Positions 1 through 5,078 of a DNA stretch of 6,631 nt are shown here, piece after piece. The notes under the pieces were generated by a model, which was given only the letters and a program-made list of their open reading frames with translations, ran no database searches and was not told where the DNA came from. The position numbers and the translations under genes were made by a program. This stretch comes from Planctomycetota bacterium (GTDB lineage: Bacteria > Planctomycetota > Phycisphaerae > UBA1845 > CAIVHJ01): NCBI GenBank assembly GCA_022573485.1, contig JACZTW010000218.1:1-6631 (forward strand), given 5' to 3'. The stretch's first letter is position 1. Each line of letters begins with the position of its first letter.

Positions 1-235
1 GCCCCAGGATTCTCTCCAGAATCGATTGGCAGTACGCCTGCACTTTTTGATCCTGATGCAGTATGCCACTGTCGATCAACGCCCTCGCCTCGGCTTGCGC
101 AGTTTTCCACAAGCGCTGCTCGCGCTCGTCTGGATCATATGAGGCTCCAGAGCCGATCGGCGTGACTGTGGCGCAGCCTCCCAACAACACGATTGAGGTG
201 GCGATGGCCAGCAGTCCTACGCGGTCCTTGTTCAT
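1..235 (-). CDS. Lipoprotein, N-terminal fragment, M48 peptidase-like start (partial)
   Basis: The first 78 residues are visible; the gene continues past the left edge. It starts at the ATG at 235-233, four bases after the stop of the upstream lipoprotein gene. The Shine-Dalgarno run GAGGTGA lies at the end of that gene. Residues 1-20 form a signal peptide ending in the lipobox LLGGC (Cys21), so the protein should be lipidated and anchored in the envelope. Residues 36-78 follow the pattern acidic, E-x2-L-W-x-x-A-x-x-E, then SGIL-x-x-D-x-x-V-x-x-Y, then I-x-x-x-I. This is the pattern I know from the segment just before the catalytic domain of BepA/YfgC-like M48 metallopeptidases. The HExxH motif would lie outside the window, so the peptidase call is inference. 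The lipoprotein call is firm. Confidence 0.7.
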   Translation of the reverse strand, partial: MNKDRVGLLAIATSIVLLGGCATVTPIGSGASYDPDEREQRLWKTAQAEARALIDSGILHQDQKVQAYCQSILERILG

Positions 236-239
236 TCGA

Positions 240-974
240 TCACCTCTTCCGCTTGCGAGGCTTCAGCAGGTACGCACAGGATTTCTTGACGAGGCTCCGT
301 AACGCGCGGTCGCTCTCAACGTCTGTTTTGCTCAAGCGATGGTTGTACCAGAGAACTTCGCCAGTTCGGCGATCCACGAGCGCCAAGACGATAATAGCCT
401 CGTTTGTCGATACGTGGATATTTGCGCCGACCAAGCTGACGACGAATGCCGTAACCGCCAGCCCGACTCGTCCGGCAGTTGGTACGGCAGCTTGCAGTGA
501 CACGAAAAGAACAGCGTCCCCCCGATTCTTGCTCAACGAACTTACGGCATCTCCGATCGCATAGTCGATCGTGCGCTGCTTGCCAAACTGGTAGTGGTGG
601 ATGCGGATCGCCTCGCCGACAGCACCAATCAGCGCAGCAGCCTGCGAGTATTGCTCTGATCGCCTACCGGGGATACTGAGAGAGTCTGTTAGCCCGGCTT
701 CGAATCCGCGCATCGTCACGATCTCTTTGACGTTTTGCATGAGGCGCTCGACCACCTCTTTTTGGATATCAGGTCTGTTCTCAAGCATTCCGCCTGTGTG
801 AATGGTGAAGACCTGAACATTGAGCGGGACAAGCTCAATCGTGCTCAACTGCTGAAGCCTTTCGTCGTGCAACGTGGAGTACTTGGATGTGTTGCAGCCA
901 GTGACGGAAACGAGAACGAGGGATGCTGCAAGAACGACGCGGATGAGACATTGCCGGTTCCGTATTAGCCGCAC
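240..974 (-). CDS. Lipoprotein of unknown function, GNA1162/CsgG-like layout
   Basis: The protein has 244 residues and starts at GTG 974-972. A strong GGAGG lies six bases upstream, which decides the start. A basic N-terminus, a hydrophobic stretch (about 12-25) and the lipobox VTGC (Cys27) make it an envelope lipoprotein. The mature part has an alpha/beta region, a glycine- and alanine-rich hydrophobic stretch (about 165-185) and the motif LVDRRTGEVLWYN (about 199-211). A 'D-x-x-T-G-E-V-L-W' strand near the C-terminus is characteristic of GNA1162 (DUF799) and CsgG/LpoB-like lipoproteins, which sit at the outer membrane. Here the family link is a resemblance only. The last residues are strongly basic (KPRKRKR). 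The gene lies four bases upstream of the M48-like lipoprotein gene and is probably in one operon with it. I do not recognise a specific function. Confidence 0.8.
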   Translation of the reverse strand: MRLIRNRQCLIRVVLAASLVLVSVTGCNTSKYSTLHDERLQQLSTIELVPLNVQVFTIHTGGMLENRPDIQKEVVERLMQNVKEIVTMRGFEAGLTDSLSIPGRRSEQYSQAAALIGAVGEAIRIHHYQFGKQRTIDYAIGDAVSSLSKNRGDAVLFVSLQAAVPTAGRVGLAVTAFVVSLVGANIHVSTNEAIIVLALVDRRTGEVLWYNHRLSKTDVESDRALRSLVKKSCAYLLKPRKRKR

Positions 975-1271
975 TTTACGCCTCCTGACGTGGTGCCTAC
1001 AGCCTACCCCGTGGCGTTATCTTCGCAAGGCGACCGGCAGGAAATTCCTCTCGATTCCCACGGGGCAGGGGCAATGTCCTATTTGGACCTATCAGGCCCG
1101 GTCTTGCACCATCACGCGCATCGTGAGCGAGACGAGCAGGGCAACAGGTGCTCGTTGGGGCTGGTCTCAGGCAGAGATTCGGGGGTCGAGCTAGGCGTCG
1201 TCCATGAACCTCGCGGGCGAGGGTGTCACGAGGATTCCTCGCACCTGCATCCCATTGGATGGCCCGCTCAC

Positions 1272-1299
1272 TTGAAACCCGCTCACCAGGCGCTATGCT
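1272..1299 (+). promoter_or_regulatory. Sigma70-like promoter for the 199-aa gene
   Basis: TTGAAA at 1272-1277 matches five of six -35 consensus bases. TATGCT at 1294-1299 matches four of six -10 bases, with a 16-bp spacer. Transcription would start near 1306 and give a leader of about 138 nt before the GTG at 1444. That leader carries the hairpin at 1314-1329 and the long stem at 1392-1440. It is called from sequence match only. Confidence 0.4.
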
Positions 1300-1391
1300 G
1301 GCGATGTCTGAAGTTCGCCGGCGGGCGAATGGAATCGAATCAGGGCGGCGGTTTTCGCGAGCCGTCGAACGGGTTGGCTGGTGTTGCGTCC

Positions 1392-1440
1392 TGCACCTAC
1401 GGCGCAGCGCCAGTTGGCCCGGTTCCCGAAAGTAGGTGCA
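1392..1440 (+). promoter_or_regulatory. Hairpin sequestering the Shine-Dalgarno site of the 199-aa gene
   Basis: TGCACCTAC (1392-1400) is perfectly complementary to GTAGGTGCA (1432-1440). The right arm contains AGGTG (1434-1438), the only good ribosome-binding site for the GTG start at 1444. The 31-nt loop holds a further GC-rich inverted repeat, GGCGC 1401-1405 with GCGCC 1407-1411. In RNA this would bury the ribosome site. A protein, ligand, antisense RNA or a shorter transcript starting inside the stem could release it. The structure is direct from sequence; the regulatory role is inferred. Confidence 0.45.
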
Positions 1441-1443
1441 TGA

Positions 1444-2043
1444 GTGAGAGACATACCGGCGGAGCTTCGGGAACTTGCAGACAAGCTCGCGCAGATCAGT
1501 CCAATTCCGTTTGCTGAAGGCGACGATTCGGAATTCGTGTCACCGATACTGGAAATGCTCTTCGGTACTGTTGGCTTAGAACAGATTTACGATTGGCTGC
1601 AATACCACAAGTCCGTCGATTTCGCATCAGCATTCAAGGAACGATTTGAGGCCCTCAAAGACCTCGCCCAGAGCCCCATTCCAGACCAGGCCGGACTGGG
1701 ACTCCTCCTGAAGGCCAGAGGTCTCGCCGATTACTGCCGGGATTTGGCTACTGAGATTGAGGGCGAGCCGACTCAAGAGACAGGAATGGGGCAAGGAACG
1801 GGCGCTCAGCGCGCTGTTGACCATCACAATTCATGGGAACCGCCAGAAGACCATGTTCGAGTAAGCGCCATTCAGGCCGACGAAGAGTACCAGAAGAACG
1901 GCAAGAACCCGTCGCGAACCACGATCCAACAATGGGAGAATAGAGACCATCCTTTGGTCGTGCGTGATCCTGCCACCAACGAGAGTTGTTTCCTCAAGAG
2001 CTGGGTGTTCGACTGCATAAAGAAGTGGAACCCACGAAAGTAG
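1444..2043 (+). CDS. Unrecognised 199-aa protein, possible DNA-binding C-terminus
   Basis: It starts at GTG 1444 with AGGTG five bases upstream. The nearby ATG at 1440 is out of frame and too close to the ribosome site. I do not recognise the family. Residues 1-105 are mostly helical by eye, acidic, with leucine-rich amphipathic stretches (about 5-18 and 60-76). Residues 106-135 are a Gly/Gln/polar linker. Residues 136-199 resemble a helix-turn-helix or winged-helix unit of the excisionase type: an Ala- and Glu-rich helix, then PSRTTIQQW (about 156-164), a short loop with RDPATNESCFL (about 174-184), and a closing aromatic helix ending in KKW. No signal peptide, membrane segment or catalytic motif is visible. 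It is the first plus-strand gene, set 222 bp before the HTH gene, so it may be a separately transcribed regulator of the element. The DNA-binding idea is inference. Confidence 0.7.
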   Translation: MRDIPAELRELADKLAQISPIPFAEGDDSEFVSPILEMLFGTVGLEQIYDWLQYHKSVDFASAFKERFEALKDLAQSPIPDQAGLGLLLKARGLADYCRDLATEIEGEPTQETGMGQGTGAQRAVDHHNSWEPPEDHVRVSAIQADEEYQKNGKNPSRTTIQQWENRDHPLVVRDPATNESCFLKSWVFDCIKKWNPRK

Positions 2044-2116
2044 CCCAAAGCGAACATCAAACGGTAGCGCCCTGCGCCTTGGTTCTCTCGTAATCCTACC
2101 AATGGAAACGTAACAC

Positions 2117-2126
2117 GATACGTATC
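2117..2126. repeat. Perfect 10-bp palindrome GATACGTATC
   Basis: This palindrome contains the same GATACG core as the downstream array and is preceded by CGTAACA (2109-2115), as the array is (2194-2200). It is probably a dimer site for the same DNA-binding protein that reads the array (inference). Confidence 0.55.
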
Positions 2127-2205
2127 CATTTTTCTCCCAAGATTTTCTCCCTCCACAAAACATGTTCCGCCAACGCGTTGCATTTTGAGTAAGCGTAACA
2201 GCCCA

Positions 2206-2241
2206 GATACGTACTGATACGCTTTGATACGTTGCGAATCG
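2206..2241 (+). repeat. Four GATACG-type hexamers at exact 10-bp spacing
   Basis: GATACG occurs at 2206-2211, 2216-2221 and 2226-2231. A variant, GAATCG, occurs at 2236-2241. All four start 10 bp apart, so they lie on one face of the helix. The array ends 24 bp before the ATG of the HTH gene, which is therefore the obvious candidate binder. Phased short direct repeats are known for excisionase filaments and for Rep iterons. Confidence 0.7.
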
Positions 2242-2265
2242 TGTGGAATACTCAAAGTAGAAACG

Positions 2266-2475
2266 ATGAGCGATTCAATGAACACAATCGAACTGGTGGA
2301 TGCCGCGAAACTTGCTGAGCGATTCAGCGTGACCGTAGCCACGGTGAATAATTGGGTACGAGAAGGTCGCATCCCGTACATCCGCGCTTCGCGCAAAATC
2401 GTCCGATTCGTCTTGGCCGATGTCGAGGCGGCGCTCAGCCACAAGCACTTAGGGAAAAAACGATGGGACACATGA
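2266..2475 (+). CDS. Excisionase/AlpA-like helix-turn-helix protein
   Basis: A 69-aa protein, with start chosen at ATG 2266. A TTG at 2224 in frame would begin inside the repeat array and is less likely; an ATG at 2278 is also possible. Upstream ribosome-site matches are weak. Residues about 9-56 form a MerR-type winged HTH as in the HTH_17 excisionase family: ELVDAAKLAERFSV (helix, turn), TVATVNNWVREGRIP (recognition helix and the typical W-x-x-x-G-x-I/L-P turn), then the IRASRKIVRF wing and a final helix LADVEAAL. Such proteins bend DNA at attachment sites to direct excision, or activate integrase genes as AlpA does in P4-like elements. Here it heads the replication/modification set and faces the phased GATACG array, so it may bind there and regulate its own operon (inference). 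Confidence 0.88.
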   Translation: MSDSMNTIELVDAAKLAERFSVTVATVNNWVREGRIPYIRASRKIVRFVLADVEAALSHKHLGKKRWDT

Positions 2476-2648
2476 AACGTAGAGCGAAAAATTGCCCGTC
2501 GGCCGTGCGGGGATACAGGCCGGCGGGCGGAGGTCGTGGACACCACAACAATAGACCACGCCGCGCTCGTAGTCAACTCGCGAATCCTCGCGGCCCCAAT
2601 CGACGACGCGGCCGGCCTGCCGAAAAAACGGCGGGAGGTGGGCAATGA
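2463..2648 (+). CDS. Small Arg-rich ORF, doubtful
   Basis: A 61-aa ORF, starting at ATG 2463 with AGGGA seven bases upstream, or at ATG 2472, which overlaps the previous stop as ATGA. The product is very basic, rich in Arg and Gly (clusters around residues 30-36 and 46-52), with no recognised domain. It ends in an ATGA overlap with the next gene. In favour: good ribosome site, overlaps on both sides, no gap in the operon otherwise. Against: third-position GC in this frame looks lower than in the neighbouring frame. That frame reads on from the HTH gene stop as an open frame to 2703, with GTG 2536 as its only usual start codon and a more ordinary amino-acid composition. One of the two may be a relic. 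Confidence 0.35.
   Translation: MGHMKRRAKNCPSAVRGYRPAGGGRGHHNNRPRRARSQLANPRGPNRRRGRPAEKTAGGGQ
2616..2635 (+). promoter_or_regulatory. Hairpin overlapping the ribosome site of the coiled-coil gene
   Basis: CCTGCCG (2616-2622) can pair with CGGCGGG (2629-2635), with one G-U pair, across an AAAAAA loop. The right arm takes in the first three bases of the ribosome site GGGAGG (2633-2638). Ribosomes finishing the upstream frame would melt it, so it could enforce translational coupling (inference). No T-run follows, so it is not an intrinsic terminator. Confidence 0.35.
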
Positions 2649-2983
2649 GCACCGGCCCCCCTGCCTCGCTGAACCCGCGTCTACGGCAGCACCCCGACGG
2701 TGACAAGCTGCGAGTCAACGGCAATTATTTTTTCGACCGCATGTTAGCAAGCGTGTCCAGGCCGTGCACGGTTGCGGGCGAAGCCGCCGTGCTTCGCCGA
2801 AGCGCAGAGCAGACCCATGCCGAAGTCCGCCAGTTGCGCAGCGAGGTACGCGAACTGCGGCGCAGCCTGGCCGGGCTCCAGGCGCAGCGTGCAGGGAGTG
2901 ATGATGGCTCGCCGTCACAAGCCACTCGACCGCGCATTGAAATTCCACCTTCGGTACGCCGCTCACGAAGGGTGACACGCTGA
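2645..2983 (+). CDS. Small protein with coiled coil, unknown function
   Basis: The protein has 112 residues. ATG 2645 overlaps the previous stop as ATGA, with GGGAGGTG just upstream. Residues about 48-82 have a heptad-like pattern of Leu, Val and Ala among Arg and Glu (LRR, VRQLRSEVRELRRSLAGL), a probable coiled coil for dimerisation or for docking to the neighbouring ATPase. Residues 17-26 (PDGDKLRVNG) resemble the core of the TubC_N-like protein encoded downstream at 4737, and the DNA around the start resembles that gene's start too, so the N-terminus may be a decayed copy. The tail (from about residue 83) is low-complexity and basic with weaker codon character. A 23-aa ORF overlaps it in another frame (2904-2975). 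The gene precedes the ATPase with a TGATG overlap. The family is not recognised. Confidence 0.55.
   Translation: MSTGPPASLNPRLRQHPDGDKLRVNGNYFFDRMLASVSRPCTVAGEAAVLRRSAEQTHAEVRQLRSEVRELRRSLAGLQAQRAGSDDGSPSQATRPRIEIPPSVRRSRRVTR
2904..2975 (+). CDS. Tiny ORF inside the coiled-coil gene, possible leader peptide
   Basis: A 23-codon ORF in the +2 frame relative to the gene at 2645, with AGGGAG (2893-2898) five bases before its ATG. Its third codon positions look more GC-biased than those of the overlapping tail. The product is basic (MARRHKPLDRALK, then an aromatic HLRY segment). It stops eight bases before the ATPase start. It may be a coupling ORF, or the true reading after a frameshift in the longer gene. 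Evidence is thin. Confidence 0.2.
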   Translation: MARRHKPLDRALKFHLRYAAHEG

Positions 2984-4740
2984 TGGCGTCCGTAAAACTT
3001 CCTTTTGAGCTCTTTGGTCGCCTCGCAGACCAGCGCAGCGTCATCGTGACCGTCCATGTTGATGATACGCCGATTACGTCTGAGAAGTTCCAACTAGGTA
3101 ACGGCAAGCGCCGACGCGAGATTGCAGAGCTGTGGTCAAAGGACGACCGCCTCACGAGGGGTGATGAGCTCGATGCCAACGACATTCTCCATGAGCTGGA
3201 TAAGCTGGAACAGGAGGCGTTCGAGGCAATCCGGAATCAGGAAAAAGAAGACAGCGCCAAGAAAGGCCTGACAGAAGTTTCTAACTACGTTGACGACGCG
3301 GCGTTTGTCGAGCTGGCCTGGAATGAGGAAAAAGGCGGCGTTGATTTCATTATCTTCTACCGCGAAGACCGCATTGCCGAACGAGCAGACTCCTACGACG
3401 TGCCTGGCGGCACGCTTGTGCCTCCAGCCATGTGCCCGGGAATCGTGACGCCACACAGCGGCCATCCCGGCGCCGTGTTCGTGCCCACAAAGTGCGACGC
3501 TTCCGGAGAAGATGAGGCCGCAGTTCGACGGGATGTCGCCGAGTTCATTGCTCGCTACGTCGAGCTGCCCGGCGGCACACTTCAGATTGCCATCGAATAC
3601 GTTTTTTTGACGTGGGTATATGACCGTTTTGACGAGGTTTCTTACCTCGGATTCAGGACTGCGGATGTCGGTCGGGGCAAGAGCCGCGCGCTGGAAACGG
3701 TCGGCTCGCTCTGCTACCGGCCACTGATGGTCGGCGGAGGATCGACGGCTGCGGCGACCTTGCGAATGTTGGATACGTTCGCTGGTACGCTGCTCGGCGA
3801 CGAGTTTGATCACAATGCCAATTCTGAATTGGCCGGTGAATTGACTCGCATCATCAATCAAGGTTTTCAACGAAACCGGCCCATCGTCCGATGCGACGGC
3901 GAGAACAATGAGCCTCGACCATTTCGATGTTTTGGGCCGAAGATTTTCGCTCTGCGCGGTCAATTTGGCGACGACGCCAGCGAGTCGAGGATGATCACCA
4001 TCCGCATGGAGCAAAGGACTCGGCAGGACATCCCTATCAGCTTGCCGCGCCGAGAATTCGAGTCCAGGGCATTGGCGATCCGCAATCGGCTCTTGAGCTG
4101 GCGATTCACTCATTGGGACCAGATCAAAGTCAACCCTGATCTTGCGGATCCAGAATTGGAAGACAGAGCGAACCAGATCGGCTTGCCGTTGCTCAGCGTG
4201 GCCAAAGACCAAGGCAGCCGGCAACGAATTGTCGAGGCTCTTCGAGGCCAACAGCAAGAGGTGGCCGAGACTCGGCTGGATAGCCTGGAGGGCCAAGTCT
4301 TGGAGGCGGCATTCAGCATTTCACACGTCGGCGGAACCGTCCGCCCGAAGGCCGTGGCCGAAGAAGTCAATCGCCGCATTGCAGACAGCCTCGGCCTGTC
4401 GGATGTGAGCCAGCTCAAGAAGCCGATCGGGGCGCGCAAGGTTGGGCACATCCTCCGGAAAGGTCTCGAACTCGCAGGCCATCGGGACGGGCAGGGCTGG
4501 GTGTATGAACTCAGTGAAAGTCGAGTAACACAGCTCGCGCAACGCTACGCCATACCCATCCCTGAACAACGTGCAAGACGTACAGATGTACATTGTCCGG
4601 AGGAAAACCAGCTTTTTTCGTCTGAGAACGCGGATTCATGCACATCTGAACGTCATGTACGTTCCGCAGGACAGCCAGACGGTTGCAGGGAAAGCCACGA
4701 TGACGGTGACGGTGGCGGCAGAGAAACGGTGTGCATATGA
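2983..4740 (+). CDS. P-loop ATPase, putative replicative helicase of a mobile element
   Basis: The protein has 585 residues. ATG 2983 overlaps the previous stop (TGATG), with AAGGGTGA upstream. Residues 1-200 have no recognised fold: a charged helix (about 64-95), then strands. The ATPase core lies at about 205-345. Walker A is ADVGRGKS (227-234), with Ala where the first Gly is usual. Walker B is LLGDEFD (270-276). A strand PKIFALRG (319-326) follows, and an Arg finger candidate sits in SESRMITIRM (Arg336). This matches the helicase part of D5/DUF3631-like primase-helicases and other mobile-element replication proteins. Residues about 437-525 look like a winged helix. The tail after 528 is polar, low-complexity and overlaps a DNA inverted repeat. 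No primase motifs are evident. It probably unwinds element DNA at a nearby origin (inference). An ATPase acting in defence or regulation remains possible. Confidence 0.75.
   Translation: MASVKLPFELFGRLADQRSVIVTVHVDDTPITSEKFQLGNGKRRREIAELWSKDDRLTRGDELDANDILHELDKLEQEAFEAIRNQEKEDSAKKGLTEVSNYVDDAAFVELAWNEEKGGVDFIIFYREDRIAERADSYDVPGGTLVPPAMCPGIVTPHSGHPGAVFVPTKCDASGEDEAAVRRDVAEFIARYVELPGGTLQIAIEYVFLTWVYDRFDEVSYLGFRTADVGRGKSRALETVGSLCYRPLMVGGGSTAAATLRMLDTFAGTLLGDEFDHNANSELAGELTRIINQGFQRNRPIVRCDGENNEPRPFRCFGPKIFALRGQFGDDASESRMITIRMEQRTRQDIPISLPRREFESRALAIRNRLLSWRFTHWDQIKVNPDLADPELEDRANQIGLPLLSVAKDQGSRQRIVEALRGQQQEVAETRLDSLEGQVLEAAFSISHVGGTVRPKAVAEEVNRRIADSLGLSDVSQLKKPIGARKVGHILRKGLELAGHRDGQGWVYELSESRVTQLAQRYAIPIPEQRARRTDVHCPEENQLFSSENADSCTSERHVRSAGQPDGCRESHDDGDGGGRETVCI
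4568..4663. repeat. 26-bp imperfect inverted repeat in the 3' end of the ATPase gene
   Basis: The left arm is 4568-4593 and the right arm 4638-4663; 22 of 26 positions are complementary, with a 44-nt loop. Nested inside are a near-palindrome GTACA-GA-TGTAC (4580-4591) and GAACGT-CATGT-ACGTTC (4648-4664). The repeat covers the low-complexity tail after the winged helix. Both strands therefore encode a similar short peptide (DVQM-type) in one frame. Confidence 0.65.
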
Positions 4741-5078
4741 ACGCCACGGCCCCCCTCGCTGAACTCGCCGACCACGGCATCGCCGTTCATGCTGACGGCA
4801 CCCGGATCCGACTCAACGCCCCGGCCGGCGCACTGACGCCGGACCTGCTGGCGGCCGTGAAAAGTTGCAAGGCCGAGTTGTTGGAGTTGTTGACTGAGAC
4901 GGCCGGCGTCACAACCTACGCCGATCGCGAGTGGGCGAGATTTTTGTCAGTAGCCGTGGCGACCAGCAACGGGCTGAGAGATCCGGCCGAACCGGTGCTC
5001 CAACGCGGCGTCCCGGGCGCGGACTGGGATGGGTTCGTCGCTGACTGCGGCGGCCTGGGCAAGGCGGTGCGGGCGTGA
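4737..5078 (+). CDS. TubC_N docking-domain-like protein
   Basis: A 113-aa protein. ATG 4737 overlaps the ATPase stop as ATGA; a GTG at 4731 in frame is an alternative. Residues 5-52 match the TubC N-terminal docking pattern as I know it: PLAELADHGI, a beta hairpin (VHADGTRIRLNAP), then AGALTPDLLAAVKSCKAELLELL. TubC_N was named for docking in NRPS/PKS assembly lines, but stand-alone copies are common beside primases in phages and integrative elements. There they are thought to be protein-protein adaptors. The rest (53-113) is a short region with no recognised motif. Its place directly after the ATPase suggests it partners with that enzyme (inference). No biosynthetic genes are present. Confidence 0.75.
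   Translation: MNATAPLAELADHGIAVHADGTRIRLNAPAGALTPDLLAAVKSCKAELLELLTETAGVTTYADREWARFLSVAVATSNGLRDPAEPVLQRGVPGADWDGFVADCGGLGKAVRA

Larger units (their letters stand above)
975..1443. other. 469-bp gene-free region rich in short inverted repeats
   Basis: No ORF here has a convincing start, ribosome site and composition on either strand, and I see no tRNA, rnpB, tmRNA or SRP RNA signature. The stretch separates divergent units (974 leftward, 1444 rightward) and should hold both promoters. It contains many short perfect inverted repeats: CCCCGTGG 1007-1014 with CCACGGGG 1058-1065; ACGAGCA 1132-1138 with TGCTCGT 1149-1155; CCTCG 1209-1213 with CGAGG 1218-1222; CGAGG 1229-1233 with CCTCG 1237-1241; CATCC 1248-1252 with GGATG 1257-1261; TTCGCC 1314-1319 with GGCGAA 1324-1329; and TGCACCTAC 1392-1400 with GTAGGTGCA 1432-1440. 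It may also carry the boundary of the mobile module on the right, but no duplicated attachment site is visible. Confidence 0.6.
2044..2265 (+). promoter_or_regulatory. Control region with palindromes and repeats before the HTH gene
   Basis: This intergenic stretch lies between the 199-aa gene and the excisionase-like gene and holds layered repeats. In order: a perfect palindrome GATACGTATC (2117-2126); TTTTCTCCC twice (2130-2138, 2143-2151); a perfect palindrome CAACGCGTTG (2171-2180); and a hexamer array (2206-2241). CGTAACA followed by GATACGTA occurs twice (2109-2124 and 2194-2213). I could not find a convincing -35/-10 pair. A weak extended -10 (TGATACGCT, 2215-2223) lies inside the array. 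The layout fits operator sites, excisionase sites or iterons of a replication origin; the sequence alone does not decide between these. Confidence 0.55.

Noticed and set aside
1132..1155. Intrinsic terminator candidate (7-bp stem)
   Set aside because: Neither strand has a T-run after the stem.
1141..1200. Possible tRNA T-arm (GATTCGGGGGTCGA) as an integration site
   Set aside because: No matching acceptor, D or anticodon arms could be assembled on either strand, and no CCA end follows.
990..1517. Plus-strand open frames in the 975-1443 region
   Set aside because: No ribosome site at their starts, compositions rich in Arg, Gly, Ser and Cys, and they run out of frame into the 199-aa gene; the inverted-repeat density explains the region better.
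1872..2645. 257-codon minus-strand frame across the control region
   Set aside because: It crosses the repeat array and opposes two plus-strand genes. Its product is Ser/Arg-rich without any recognisable domain.
3136..4296. Long open frame of 386 codons antisense to the ATPase gene
   Set aside because: It mirrors the GC-rich codons of the plus-strand gene, which has Walker motifs, a ribosome site and overlaps with both neighbours. The antisense product shows no domain.
4737..5078. NRPS/PKS docking role for the TubC_N-like protein
   Set aside because: No adenylation, condensation, ketosynthase or carrier domains are nearby; the context is a replication module.
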